A DNA stretch of 64,000 nucleotides from Distichodus sexfasciatus (Eukaryota; Chordata; Actinopteri; Characiformes; Distichodontidae), in contig JAVGVS010000288.1 in NCBI GenBank assembly GCA_032718565.1, positions 402,310 to 466,309 of the forward strand, in the 5' to 3' direction. Positions 40,631 to 52,355 of the stretch are shown here, in pieces. The translations under genes and the position numbers were made by a program. The notes below the pieces were generated by a model. It did no database searches. It was given only the letters and a program-made list of their open reading frames with translations, and was not told the origin of the DNA. Every line of letters starts with the position of its first letter. Position 1 is the stretch's first letter.

Positions 40631-41575
40631 CAGTGTTGGACAAGTTACCAAAATGTAATATATGTTATTTTAAAAGAATTGGTTACATTACAATATTATT
40701 GTCTCTGAATTGTAATGCGTTGCACGACTCATGAATTACTTTTGAGCTACTTTCACCAAAATAACCGCGGAAGTAGGACTTGCCATTTTAAAATGCTAAA
40801 ATGTAGTTTACTGCAGTTCATTCTACATCCAGTGGAGGGCGATGTGGTGTAGCATAATGACTGTAGGCACACGGTCTGTAGAAAATAGCTCCTTTTTTTG
40901 CAGGATTTTTCTCTTGTGCCAAATGTGATTTTTAAATAAAAACAAAACAGCATTGAAAATCTGGTTAAAACTGTGTTGTAACGCATGTTATTGTTTCAGA
41001 AAATTTATTAGTAATGCCTTAATTACTGTGGTACACAAAAAGTAATAGTTGCAGTGCATTGAACTGGTCACTTTCTAACTAACCGTATCTGCACAAATTA
41101 TTGAAAAATATTGCACAGACTCTGGTTCTCCACCAGTGTTATAATATCTGCACAAACTTAAATGTTAGACATACTTTTTAAGAGATACTGTTTTATTAAT
41201 CGACTGGATATAGAATTTTTCATATTGAAACTGTTTCTAACCTCCTGCACATCCAGTGTAAAAGTCAGTTTCCACTTTTGTAGGTAATACTGCATCCAAA
41301 CCGTCTGTCTTTCTACCTCTATTTCTAGTTCTAGTTTAGAGTACTCCATTCCTAGTTTAAAAGGTATATTTTATATTTTATATATTGTTTATTCCATGTG
41401 CCTTATTTGTTCTTTGTTCCCTCTTTCTTGTTGCACTGTAAAAACTGGAGCCACGTCGTCTCTCTGTATATCTGTACAGTATATAGCAGAGATGACCATA
41501 AAGTTTATTCTGACTTTTGACTGCTTCAACTACATTACTGTAATTGTGTTACTTTTGGGATGTGTAACTCAAATT
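40631..41575. mobile_element. hAT element (same family as 4276-4700) interrupted by a retroelement tail
   Basis: It begins CAGTGTTGGACAAGTTACC, the inverted right end of the 4276 element. Homology follows in order ('ctgaattgtaatgc', 'ctactttcaccaaaat', 'aaaatgctaaaatgtagttt'). The other end is recognisable near 41530 ('tacattactgtaattgtgt'). Sequence from about 41060 to 41520 is foreign to the family and matches the repeat at 26985-27185, so it looks like an insertion. Confidence 0.6.
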
Positions 41576-41579
41576 CCAT

Positions 41580-42690
41580 GTTTTCTTGTTTTTTAGGGGT
41601 CAATACATACGCACTGAGATTGTCATGACACTATCCAGTTAGACTCTAACAATTTTTTCTTAAGTTAACATTTGAATCTCACCCTGCATCAACACAAAAT
41701 CAGACCATAAAGGACTTGAATACAGCATCCCACAAGCGCAAGACAAAAAGAGTGAGCCCCAGTCTTCTATGGCTCGTGCTTGTAGGGAGAAGCTGAACAT
41801 TAACTTCCCACTACGGTTGCCCCGATTGGTGGGCAGGAAATGTGGCATGTGCCATCCTCCCCGTGTGACTGTGACAGGGACGTTAGGGTTCAAATCGATA
41901 CACTGCCCGTGTCTCCCATGTCCTACGCATGGCATGCTGCGGCTTGCGAGTGATTTCTGCTCTGTTAAGGTCATCATCAGGAACAAAGAAAGGAGAGAGC
42001 AGCAAAGTGGTGCTGAGACTGCCCTCTTAGACTAAGCTGCTTTAGTTCAAAAAGTGATTTTTAAAATAAAGGGTTGGTTTCTGGAACATGGTAGTTTATG
42101 CATTTTGTCAACTTACATTTAATAACTACAAGATTCTTTATTAATTACAAGATAATACAATTATGTTATAATTACAACTATCTTGATAAATTACAAGATA
42201 TAGCCGCAAGCAGCCACGAGAGGGGTCCAAGCACAAGTCGTGTGTAGAACAATAAAGTGATATTACATAACTACATTAATCATAATCAAGACATAAGGCA
42301 TTAAAACATAGAAAGTGTAAAATAAAGTGAAATGAAAAAGGAAATAGAATTAAAGATGCAAACAGAAATTTGTGACTTCTTTTTTGTTATGACAGCTTTA
42401 ATAAATTGTGTTTATAAAGAAACTAATCTCTTACAGTGTTCATATAAGAACTGGGTGGTTTTCTATAATTTCATGTAAATTTTAAAAGCTCTGTCATGAC
42501 ATCACATACATTTATGAAGCGTTTTAGTGCAGCCTAGAGGTCAAAACCTGTTTTCCTTCGTTATATTATAGGATAATCACAATGTCGTTTGGCCTATGAC
42601 GAGATGCACACCATTCCCACTTACCCTAAAAATGACAGCTTTCTGCAATGTACCGTTCAAGCTGCACAATATGTTTTGTAGAAAGAAATT

Positions 42691-42737
<47 letters not shown>

Positions 42738-43030
42738 GAAACAGAACAATAACAAGAGGGCTTACAATTACAATAATACAATAATTCCAATATTCTTTAT
42801 CTGCCAAGTACATATACTGTGTATATATAAGCAGTAAGACAGTATGTAGAGGAATGTAAACCTGATTCATGTCTAAGAGAAAGCAATATTTTTTAATTAC
42901 AAAATTAAGCAGATTTGAACAGTCCCCTACCACTAGATCACCCCCACTAGAGGAGTAGTAGCGCTACTGTATTCTCCAAAAATTTGTTAGTTGAACATTT
43001 TTTGTATTGCCCATGTTTTAGTTATTTATA
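41580..43030. other. Intergenic sequence with an (AAT)n tract
   Basis: An (AAT)n microsatellite of about 15 units lies at 42691-42736. The remainder is A/T-rich and shows no exon. A Cys-containing frame at 41769-42035 has no recognisable family and is not called. Confidence 0.5.
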
Positions 43031-43236
43031 TAACAGTGTGGTGGTGATCTAGTGGTTAGTATAGTCACCTCTGGACCAAGAGGTTGTGGTTTCGCCTCCT
43101 ACCGCCAGCACTACCATCATAAGCAAGACCCTAAGCAAGACCGTTAACCCCATTAACTTGCTCTTGGGCAAATTATCCATGAAATTAGGAAATGGAAGTA
43201 GTTTTGTTTAAGAGTATCGGCTAAATACTGTAAATG
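43031..43236 (+). mobile_element. SINE family 2, near full length
   Basis: The head 'tggtgatctagtggttagta', the B-box region 'aggttgtggtttcgcctcc', the body 'gcaagaccgttaacccca' and the tail 'gagtatcggctaaatact' follow the order of the family. Confidence 0.72.
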
Positions 43237-44254
43237 TTATTTTCAAAAATTGACATTGTATGGGAGTCTAAACCTCAGATTTGGTTCTCCAACCTTATTT
43301 TCACTGTATCCCTCAGACAGCATATGAACTGTACAATTATTCACATTCACCCTGAAGAATATAGGCTTGCGGTTGTTGCTAGGTGACAAGTCATTTTCAG
43401 CATGTGTATTAATTAGCGAGGGCGGTGGAAATCACCGTAAAACAGTTGTTCCAATTCTGTTGTTCAACATAACCGCCGTCTGCGTCCGTCCCTCGTCATC
43501 CGACCTCAGGTTCTGGACCTGGCGGGACAGCTAAAAATTGTACACAGAGTTGGGCTGGGGAATATGACTTTAAATTGATATCATGGTTAAATAAGCATTT
43601 TACCTCAATTATGATCATTGAACAATTCTTTTGTTTTTTTCATAGTTCACTGACAAGGATTGCACTGTAAATATGGTCCGTTATTAAAGTTGGGAAATGT
43701 TGGAATATTATTACTTCGTGATTTTAGAATAATTGCAGGAAACACACACAGACGTACAGCATGGACTCAGAGTGGACAGTACATTTGGTAGCATGTTTTT
43801 AAGGGGGCAGTACATGAACACACATTATTGGAATTACCCGCATGGGTACGCCTTAAGGTTACGCCGATTAGAGGTTCTGAATGTTGGTTTTGATTCATTT
43901 TGGATCACTTGCCTAGTCCTAACACAGAGTAACTGACAACCCGGGTCATTAAATAGGGGGACAGGCAGGTGAGGCAAATAACACAGTCAGGAAAACCTGG
44001 AAAAGACCCCGGGAAGTATTCTGGGGAGCAGAGCGCTGGCTGGGGGGCGGAGGCATGACAGCTGCATGTGGAAGCTCTTCTACAATAAATCGTGCTTGTT
44101 ACAGTAGCTACTTGCTATAGTATAAACATTATGCACAAAAGTAGATTTCACTGGAGTAATTGTAGATTTTCTTTACTTACCGCTTTTGCAATATTTGCAT
44201 GTGTTTTCTAACTAATCATGTATCTAAAATGACACATTTCCTTTTTCTGCTTCT
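43237..44254. other. Intergenic sequence
   Basis: The only repeat signal is a hAT-like terminus near 43547 ('gttgggctggggaatatgac'). Nothing else was recognised. Confidence 0.35.
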
Positions 44255-44453
44255 GAAAGTGGGTGATTATTTGTCATTGTGAACACACCACAGCACAGCA
44301 GTGGGCAGCTAACAAGGGCAGCGCCAGGGGAGCAGTGCTTGGGGACAGTACCTTGCTCATGAATATCTCAGTGGCAATTTTAACGGTCTGGGATCAGAAC
44401 TGGCAACCTTCTCACTACGGGGCAAACGTCCAACCGTCACGCTACTAAATGCT
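44255..44453 (-). mobile_element. SINE family 1, internally deleted copy
   Basis: The copy has the tail ('tttgtcattgtgaacacacc') joined directly to 'agcagtgggcagctaacaag', missing the usual 'cattTgacccatcc' stretch. The tRNA-like head is at the right end. Confidence 0.7.
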
Positions 44454-44664
44454 CCTGCCTGCTTTTCTTACACTGTAAAAACTGGAGTCGTGTCGTCTTT
44501 CTGAGTAATTCTGAGTAATAAAAACTGAGGTATTTGAGTAAAAACGCATAAACTACATTATTCGCGATGTAAACACGCACGTTAGCCCCCTCGACTCTCA
44601 TATGAAAAGCCATCATGCGCGAAAACTCAGTTCACTTTCAGAAAGGCCAAAAAGTCTCTACGTA

Positions 44665-45105
44665 ATAGTGTAAAATATGTGACAGTGCTCATACAAATAC
44701 GTGTCTTAATAAGCAAGTAGAAGTAGACCTAGTGGAAGCGTTTTGCTGATTTGTCAGTAAATTTGGAATAGGATTTGAAGCTTGGTCCATATTTTCTCAT
44801 CTCTGAAAATCCAAAAAGAAAAAAATCTGTTTGCAATATGTATAAATAATGTGTGTAAATAATTTGTATGTGACATTTTTGTATTTCACTCTAACGTGTG
44901 GCCATGGTTTTTTGGCTGTGACTTCTTAGTGTGTATAAAATAAAGCAAAATTTGTAACAGTGCATACAAAAAGGGGTCTACACATATTTATTTTTGGAAT
45001 TGGATTTTCAGAAGTCGGCCTAGCGGAAGACGCCCCCTTCTGATGGCGTATCGGCGATGGGATTTGCAGCTTTGTCCATATTTTCTCATTTCTGAAAATG
45101 TTTTC
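44665..45105. repeat. Two diverged direct repeats
   Basis: Blocks at about 44665-44810 and 44935-45105 share order and words: 'gtgacagtgc/gtaacagtgc', 'cctagtggaag/cctagcggaag', 'ggatttgaagcttggtcc/ggatttgcagctttgtcc' and 'atattttctcat'. The rest of the blocks differ, so the duplication is old. It could be part of an unidentified element. Confidence 0.6.
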
Positions 45106-46489
45106 GCCCGCATGGGAGACAAAGTGGTGCGGAATACAATCGGGTTCTAGAGAGCCGGCGTAACTAATTCCCGCAGGAGAACCCCACCGACAACAACGGC
45201 GCCAACGCTGCTGTTGGGGTGCTGCACAAAAACAAGAATTGTTGCTTGGCAACTATTTGAGCTCGCCTTTGAAGTTTCACACGCAGGACGGCGAACGGGA
45301 AACAATATGGAGCATGGGGGGGGGGTGAAAAACGGAAACGGTGGCAAACGACAAAGCGCCGCACCCGGCGTGCCTGCCCGAGTGGCTTTGACGCGCATCG
45401 AGAGAGCGAGGGCCCACACCGAGGCCTCGTCTTCATCACTTTAAAACGGATAGGGGGAATTCTGTTTAGACACAAGAAAGCACATATATAATGTACGGGA
45501 GCATAACCCGGTAGATGACAGTGCAAAATAAAATAGGACAAAAATCAGGAGCTACTGGGTGGGGTTTGTGGAAACCCAGGGATCAGAGAGAGCGAGTGCG
45601 AGAGAAAGAGAGAGAGAGAATTTGTACATTCTGTGGTACAAACCCCCCCACCAAAACACACATAATTTGACAAACAGCTGCAGTGGCTTTATGGAGTCCA
45701 GATGTGCGACTTAGGAGAGAGAAGTCTCTGAGCACAAGGAGATGTAGGGGGGAAATGGGCTACCCAGCAGTCCGGAGCGGGTGAGAGAGAGAGAGAAAGA
45801 TAGTTGTGTGCTGCTGCCTTTTTTACGCCACCTTCAGCAAATTAGAGAGGAGTGAGCATCAATTTTCACATGGCTTTCTGTCACGGCTGGACACTCGTAT
45901 TTGTGTCAATGTGTCTGAGGGCACGAGTGTGTATATATGTGTGTGTGTGTGTGTGTGTGTTAGTGTCTGCCCCAAAAGCTTATTACTATTATTACCCAAA
46001 TTTGAGTCATCTTTATGAGTCCCTGGAGAACCCCTTTCTTCTTGTGCTCAGTGCTTTTCCAGTAGGCTGGTGGATGAGCTCCTCTGTGTGTGTGTAAAGA
46101 ATCACTTTACGATGACTGTGCCATGTGGGAGGGAGAGGGCGAGTGTAGGTCGAATTTTGTGGTACCACTAGAAAGTCGCCCCCGTACGAGGCGACAGAGA
46201 TGTTAAAGACCTATCATTTGCTATACTTAGCACTTCACTCGGCATGGGCCGGACTTCTTAACGAGGGCATGGGAGTAAATTATAGGGAAGATGGTGGGGT
46301 TGCAATTGCCACAATAATCAAATCTGGTCAGTACGACCACCCCAAAGCTTCCAGACACCCCCTAGACGGGTGAGGACCTCAAGCTCCCCGACGCTGTCCC
46401 TCAAATGAAGAGATCAAAGAGGGGAGAGAACAAAAACTATGTTTTAAAAAGGATACAAAAGTGATATTGAGGAAGTTATTGAGACAGAA
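45106..46489. other. Intergenic sequence, partly G/C-rich
   Basis: Positions 45100-45440 contain many CpGs with a G run at 45317-45325. Further on are GA-rich patches and a GT run at 45937-45960. No gene was recognised. Confidence 0.4.
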
Positions 46490-46665
46490 TGTATTGAGAG
46501 AGAGAAGTGGAGAGAGTGATGAAGAAAGAGTGTGAGAGATAAAGAGACAAAGCGAGAGAGAAATAGAAAGACAGAGAGTGATATAGACTGAGTGTGAGAG
46601 AGAAAGAGAGAGTACGAAAGAGAAAGAGAGTGATATAGACAGTATATATGTACATACACACAGAG

Positions 46666-46703
<38 letters not shown>

Positions 46704-46770
46704 TGAGTGAGTGAGAAAGAAAGGGAAAAAGAGAAAGTAAGAAAGAGAGTGATATAGACAGTGTGAGAGT

Positions 46771-46820
<50 letters not shown>

Positions 46821-46925
46821 AGTGATATAGTGAGAGTGACCAAGAGAAAGAGAGTGATATAGAGTGTGAGAGTGTGATATATACAGAAAGAAAGAAAAAA
46901 AGAAAGAAAGAAAGAAAATACAAAA
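46490..46925. repeat. Polypurine minisatellite with AGAGTGATATAGA units
   Basis: The + strand is mostly A and G. The word AGAGTGATATAGA or a close variant returns at about 46576, 46627, 46745, 46820 and 46852, separated by (GA)n and (GAAA)n filler. The long minus-strand Ser/Leu-rich frames across it (46379-47304) are repeat shadows. Confidence 0.8.
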
Positions 46926-47378
46926 GACAGAGCAAGAGGGACATGGATTTGTGATTTTTCATGAGGATTTGTGTTTTGTGTGTGTGTGTACAGATGCATG
47001 TGTGTGTGTGCAGGAGATGTAGAAAGCTCAGAAGAATCATCCGTCCAGCGAGCAGGGAGTTGAAGGGAGGTAAAACTGAGATTTGGATGTGATAATTGAG
47101 AATTTGAATCATTTTTATAGAAGGTCGTCTCGTGAGGATGGGGCCGGCTGAGGGGGCAGTAGATTGTAGATAAAGACTTAAAAGAGAGCTGTAATGCAAC
47201 AGTAAAAGTGATGTTTGGCGTCTCTGCAAGTTCCACTCGACTGCGGTGAATAAAGCTCTAATGCAATGAAGCCATTCATGTCTGTAATTGTTTAAGCAGT
47301 TCAAATGAAATGTAATAAAATGCTCTTTGCAACTTATAAATAGCCAAGATCAAAGCAGCCAAATGTGCATTAAAATGC

Positions 47379-47398
47379 ACACACACACACACACACTC
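47379..47398. repeat. (CA)n microsatellite
   Basis: A short pure CA run is present. Confidence 0.8.
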
Positions 47399-47639
47399 AT
47401 GCTCACAATAGCAACGGTCTGTGGTTGGTGGTGAGTTAATCGACCACCGAATATAGAGTTACGCCGAAACAGATACAGTATTTCGATGCGTATCACAGGA
47501 CAAGAGAAAACAGCTTGTATTTCTCCCTCAGTAGCTCGGCGATAAAAGAGCCAGAAACACACAGTTCCACTGTTGCCAAGGATGAGAACTAAATCTGTTT
47601 CCATGACAATCCCAAGCCTGTTTTTCCCCGGCTACATGG

Positions 47640-47930
47640 GAAACTGGAGCTTTGCGAGGGGTCAGAATCAAACGAGGCGGGAGCAGGAGGTGCAGCCGGG
47701 TGTAATCAGCACCTTCCACCAGCCACCAGGAGGCAGCGCGGGGCAGGAGCGGGCGCGGGGCAGATAGCGGCGGCATCTGCTCCCTCATAATTACCCAGGC
47801 AGGAAGCAGAACCACAGCAGGCCGGAACCGTGCAGAGAGCCGTATAGAAAGATGCCAATCAGGGTAATTAGAAGGAGCAGTGTGAGATGTGAATTATTTG
47901 ATTCATTATTAATTATGAAACACTATGTCC
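47640..47930. other. Unique block with TAATTA motifs, possible conserved non-coding element
   Basis: A CpG-containing half (47640-47780) is joined to a half with three TAATTA-type words (ataattaccc, gtaattagaa, ttaattatga). No repeat and no coding frame. The regulatory reading is inference. Confidence 0.25.
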
Positions 47931-50380
47931 AGACCAAAGAGAAAAAAAAAGATATTTACACAAACACTGCAGTCTCGCATCTGGTTTCTGTGATACCCAA
48001 TTGACATTTCAAGCACAAACGTAGTACCTTGACTTTATGATCAGCCATTCCTTTCCAGCTTAATGAAAAAAAAGTCAGCGATGGGAAAGTGGGTCTATAA
48101 ACGTGGCATTAGAGCACCGCCGTCGCTGCCACATACGCCCCGGCTGTCTCTCCATTTCTGACCTTGAGGGGAGACAGAAGCGACCTTCGCACAAACACTT
48201 TATTGCCAAAATCAAATAATCTAGGAAATCCAATACATCATGATACACTCAGAGACGGTGTGACACGACAAAAAGGAGCAGGTATGATAAAACGGCTCTT
48301 TCATTGGCCCTGATAGCATATGACCAGCCCAGAATGAAACAAATGTAAGGACACTGCAGTCATGTTAGTATCTACTTGGTAATCATGACTATGATGAGAA
48401 CAGGTATATATAATTGAAACGGTCAGCTTGCACATGTTTTATTCAGAATACATGCTGGTTTTTTCCAAAATGGCAAAGAAAAGTGGAATATGTTATTAGG
48501 ATTTCTGAGGGATAATTAATTTTGTTATGGGATTGGAGGGGATGAAACACATGGGATAACAGCACAGAGCCAACACATATCCAAGTATGAAACTTTCAAA
48601 AACAGAAATCAACAGGAACTGAAACATTCGAGAACCAACACTACTTTAGATGATAGTTTTTGTTCTTCTTAGATGGCAAGAAATGAGCGCTGGAATTAAC
48701 TCTGTCCTGCCTGGTTAGTACCTCAAGCGTTTGGGTAATTAATCATTGAAAATGGATCCTCAACCGCAGTTCTAGTTGTACTGTGAAACCGTCGGCAGTT
48801 GTACAATTGGGTTACTTTCCGCCCTAAAGTAAGATTTATGACATTTATTGGTTTCTAGTTTTGATTCCAAGTAAATAAAGTAATTTGTTGCACTTAGCTC
48901 TTTGTAAAAGCATAACATACTTTGATGAAATAGTTTGAACAGTTTATAGTAACAATCAATCTGATCATCCCAGAATGACACATTAGGCATATGTAATTAC
49001 TTATAAAGCTGAACAACATCACCACACTGTTAATCACTTTCAACATGGGAATGTTGAACACTCACATTCCAAGAAGCAAAAAAAAAGTCTGTTTGAAATC
49101 TTAAGTTGTGTAGTTCTACTGTATATGTGTGTGTGTGTATGTATGTACGTGTGTGTGTGTGTTTACATAAACACCAGTCCATGTGTGTTTCTAGGATGTG
49201 GGGTAGCAGCATGACAGCGCCTCACTCTGATTAGGGCCCTGCTTTCAAACTTTCAAAGAGAAAACCACACTCCACTTTTCATCTGCTCTGGAGGTTCCCT
49301 CCCTCGCACTCCTCCGTCTCTTCCCTCCTTCCTTCCCACCTCCTCCATCAGGCCGCATGCAGCAGCACCGGCAGTCTCCGTCCCTCCCCCAGAATGGCTG
49401 GTGCATGCAGCCGCAGGACTGAGGCATACGATGTTGCTGGCTTCAAGTGGCTTCAATTACAGATGCACACAATTACAGAGAGGACGAGCGAGAGCAAATG
49501 CACAAACGTGCCAAACACAAACTGCGAGTGGATTAGAGAGAAGGAGCGGGGAGTCTGGCGAGGGTGAACGCTGCCCTCTACCCTGCCCCGCCCTGAACCC
49601 CACCCAATGTAAGTTTATTTTGGGCACTGCGAAGTTGTGTCGTTTAGATATTTCGTTGTTTTAGGTCACTGGGTGCACACAGAAAAACACACACTGTCAG
49701 ACTAAGCACACAACAACGAGTAGTGGATCTAACAGAAATTCCGCCCCATGGCTGGCTTTAATCCGCACATAACCAAACCCATTCGAATGGCTATTAACAC
49801 TTTTGATTGAACTCGCTCTAGGCGTGAATCCTCCGTCATCGTTCTCTGCTATTTATGTCAGCTGAATTTACATTTGTTTACTGCAGAGTGGCATTATCCC
49901 TAAACAGCCTTTTACTGGGCCGTGCGATTTGAATAAGTGGATTGCTTTGCTATTTGCTGCTAGATTACATCAAACTTCATTACTGGAATATGGCATAGGG
50001 CAAATATGAGGCTGGCTAGTCTATCTTCCATCAATGAGCTATAAAGCTCCTTCAATGCACTGAACTCCATATTTAGACACATGATTATCTCATGCGTTAT
50101 TACCCAGCCCATCTGATCTATATAAAATGTGTGGTTTTCAAACTATGGGCTTGTGACTGGATCAAAACACTCACAAAGGGCAGAATTTATTATTTTTTTC
50201 AGATGAGGTCAGCTGTACCTTACAGATACAGTTGAAATGGGATTATAAAAACTATTTAGTTAATCTTAGAGATATAAAAATCTAACTTTAGCAGGCCATT
50301 ATATAGTCTGATTTTTATTTCACATATTGACTGCAACCAGAAGAACCAATTATTGATATCTATCTGCAGGGGATTTTAAC
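47931..50380. other. Intergenic sequence
   Basis: There is no recognised exon or transposon. A GT/CA run lies near 49120-49160. Confidence 0.35.
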
Positions 50381-50389
50381 TCGTGACAA

Positions 50390-50680
50390 CAAAATTGTGG
50401 CCAGGACTTTGCCTTGCGATCCTAAACAGGAAGCCGGACAGGGAATTGGTCAGTTACTATGCCTAGATTATTACATTATTGCTGAATGTGTGAATGCAGC
50501 CTTCACGTTTTCACTGAGTCGGGCTGGGTTTAAAAGAGAGGTGTGGCATCCCAGGTCATCAAGGCACAGTCCTCTCCGGGATTTTGATCTCATTGTTAAA
50601 ATCCAGATTGGGATAAATAATTGCGTCCCCTGGTTAATTAAACTGATAGAATGACAACTTTCCTGGTTAATCGTTTGCTA
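50390..50680. other. Unique block, possible conserved non-coding element
   Basis: The block has words such as GGGATAAATAATTGCG and CTGGTTAATTAAACTG, balanced composition and no repeat. It lies just upstream of the candidate promoter zone. Inference only. Confidence 0.25.
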
Positions 50681-50937
50681 AAGACAGTTCTCCAAACATC
50701 TGCTTAATACAAACCATATAAAATGATATAGTTAAATTATATTAATAAGCGCAGCAAATATTTTTAGATTAATTATATTACTTAAAGAAAAGATAAAGAT
50801 ACATTAAGCTATACAGAGATTTTATACATACCCTTCTCTGTCTGCACAGACAGCCTTCTCTATCCAACATCTGGGTTGGTAGAAAAATACTAGATGAAGG
50901 GCGGGACTATACCAGTCTGACAAAAGGGGTGTGTTGA

Positions 50938-51335
50938 TATAAAAGAAAGAAATGTAACTCATTGCGACTTTTGTAAATTACAATGAAACATGTTTACGTA
51001 ATTTATGAAGGAGTTCTGAGTATGAAGAGCGCGACTGAATTGTCTTAAGTGCTTGCAGTATGGGTTATTTGGGAACGACTTGGATTGTAAACCCCCAGGT
51101 TCTAGGTGGTACGCTCCATTTTAAAGGGGCAGCTCCCCACTCCACGCTTCTGAAGAAAGCGAGACGGTTTCTTGGGGTTATGAGATTGCTACACGGTTGC
51201 GCGGTGAGCTGCCTTCTCTCGGCCGCGTTCGGACGCTTTTTTTGCAAAGAAGAAATACACAAGAATCCCACTGTGACTCTACTGTGAGGTTGTGGTGCAA
51301 AAACGGGGGATATAACTGTTGCACTTTGTATACAG
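50938..51335 (+). promoter_or_regulatory. Candidate TATA box and untranslated first exon (possibly of plxna3)
   Basis: TATAAAAG at 50938-50945 is followed by a leader-like, CpG-containing stretch. The stretch ends at a consensus donor CAG|GTAGGT (exon end 51335). The only downstream coding gene on this strand in the window is plxna3, whose coding exon has a 5' splice acceptor and so needs an upstream exon. Linking the two is inference. An alternative donor (GCG|GTGAGC) is at 51207. Confidence 0.25.
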
Positions 51336-51739
51336 GTAGGTGTGTGCGATATCGTAACGCTCCACACTCACTCACTCACTAACGCGGTGTGCACAGATTT
51401 TTCTGTAGTAAAAACGCGTGGATTTGCAGTCGGCAATGGGATCATTTGGGGGTTAAACCGCGGGGTTTGGAAACAGAACGGGCGCGTTTTGGAAGACTGG
51501 ATTGAGTCGTGCGTCCTCCTGTCGGGATGGATGGATGGTTAACTGGTAGCTGAATGCTGTAGGAAAGGGGTTCCAAATAAAACCAATAAGCCGCTCGTTT
51601 CAGAACAAAGAGCTCGTTAAATGCATGATTTGTCCTAAAAAAACGTACATATATTTTCGTGGCACATACCTAAAAGAGTAATGGAAAAAAGATCATGCCT
51701 TTGCTGCTTTTCCAACCTCACACAATAGATCATTATTCC

Positions 51740-52175
51740 TGGGTGTCGCGGATTGGAGCCCCGTTCCCGGGAAGCACGCCGCCGTTTTGTCATAGAAAGT
51801 TGGGCTTCTTTAGGGAGGGATTGAGCTCGAATCCCCTTATCTTTCTTTACTCGGTCCCCCGTATTTTATTCAATATGTGGGGCACGCCGTGCGGCGTGTG
51901 GCCAACGCCGTTAACGTTCACGTTATTCTGCCAGGTTGGGCGCGAGCGCTCGTAGCGCCGCGTTACAATATTTCCAATTTTCGGCTCGTCCGTCACATCT
52001 GTAACCGTAGCGGAGTCACGTGACTAAACGCCGTTTTCCCGCTGGTTATTTTGGGTGGAAAAACATACCGGAATAAATGGCCCGCTCGGTAACGGCATGC
52101 ACGAGATGCAAACATGCGCCGTCTCGGGTCGCATTATGTTGAGCATAATCTCCGCTTCTTTCCCTGCGCCCGTGC
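51740..52175. promoter_or_regulatory. CpG-island-like stretch with GTCACGTGAC box
   Basis: CpG is dense here compared with the rest of the window (for example ggcgcgagcgctcgtagcgc). The palindrome GTCACGTGAC at 52015-52024 is a perfect E-box of the USF/TFE/MITF type. This fits a promoter region upstream of plxna3, but no transcript evidence is available. Confidence 0.4.
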
Positions 52176-52355
52176 TTGTGCACGAGCTGCTGCATCAAAG
52201 CTGCACATGCGGGCGAATGTGGCTTTATAAACACTGAAGAATGTTTAAAACGAGTATTATTAACGGAAGCTGTGGATCGGTCGACTTGGTCGTGGACCCC
52301 CTCGTTTTTTTTTTCTTTTTCAAGGCACGAGGTTAAAGGGCTGAGGTGTTTTTAC

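Noticed and set aside
41769..42035. Frame with a CGMCHPP...CPCLPCPTH cysteine pattern
   Set aside because: The Cys spacing does not match a zinc-binding family I can name, and no splice sites or second exon support it.
46379..47304. Two overlapping 285-residue frames on the minus strand
   Set aside because: They are Ser/Leu-rich translations of a polypurine/GA satellite. Two long overlapping frames in the same tract are a composition artefact.
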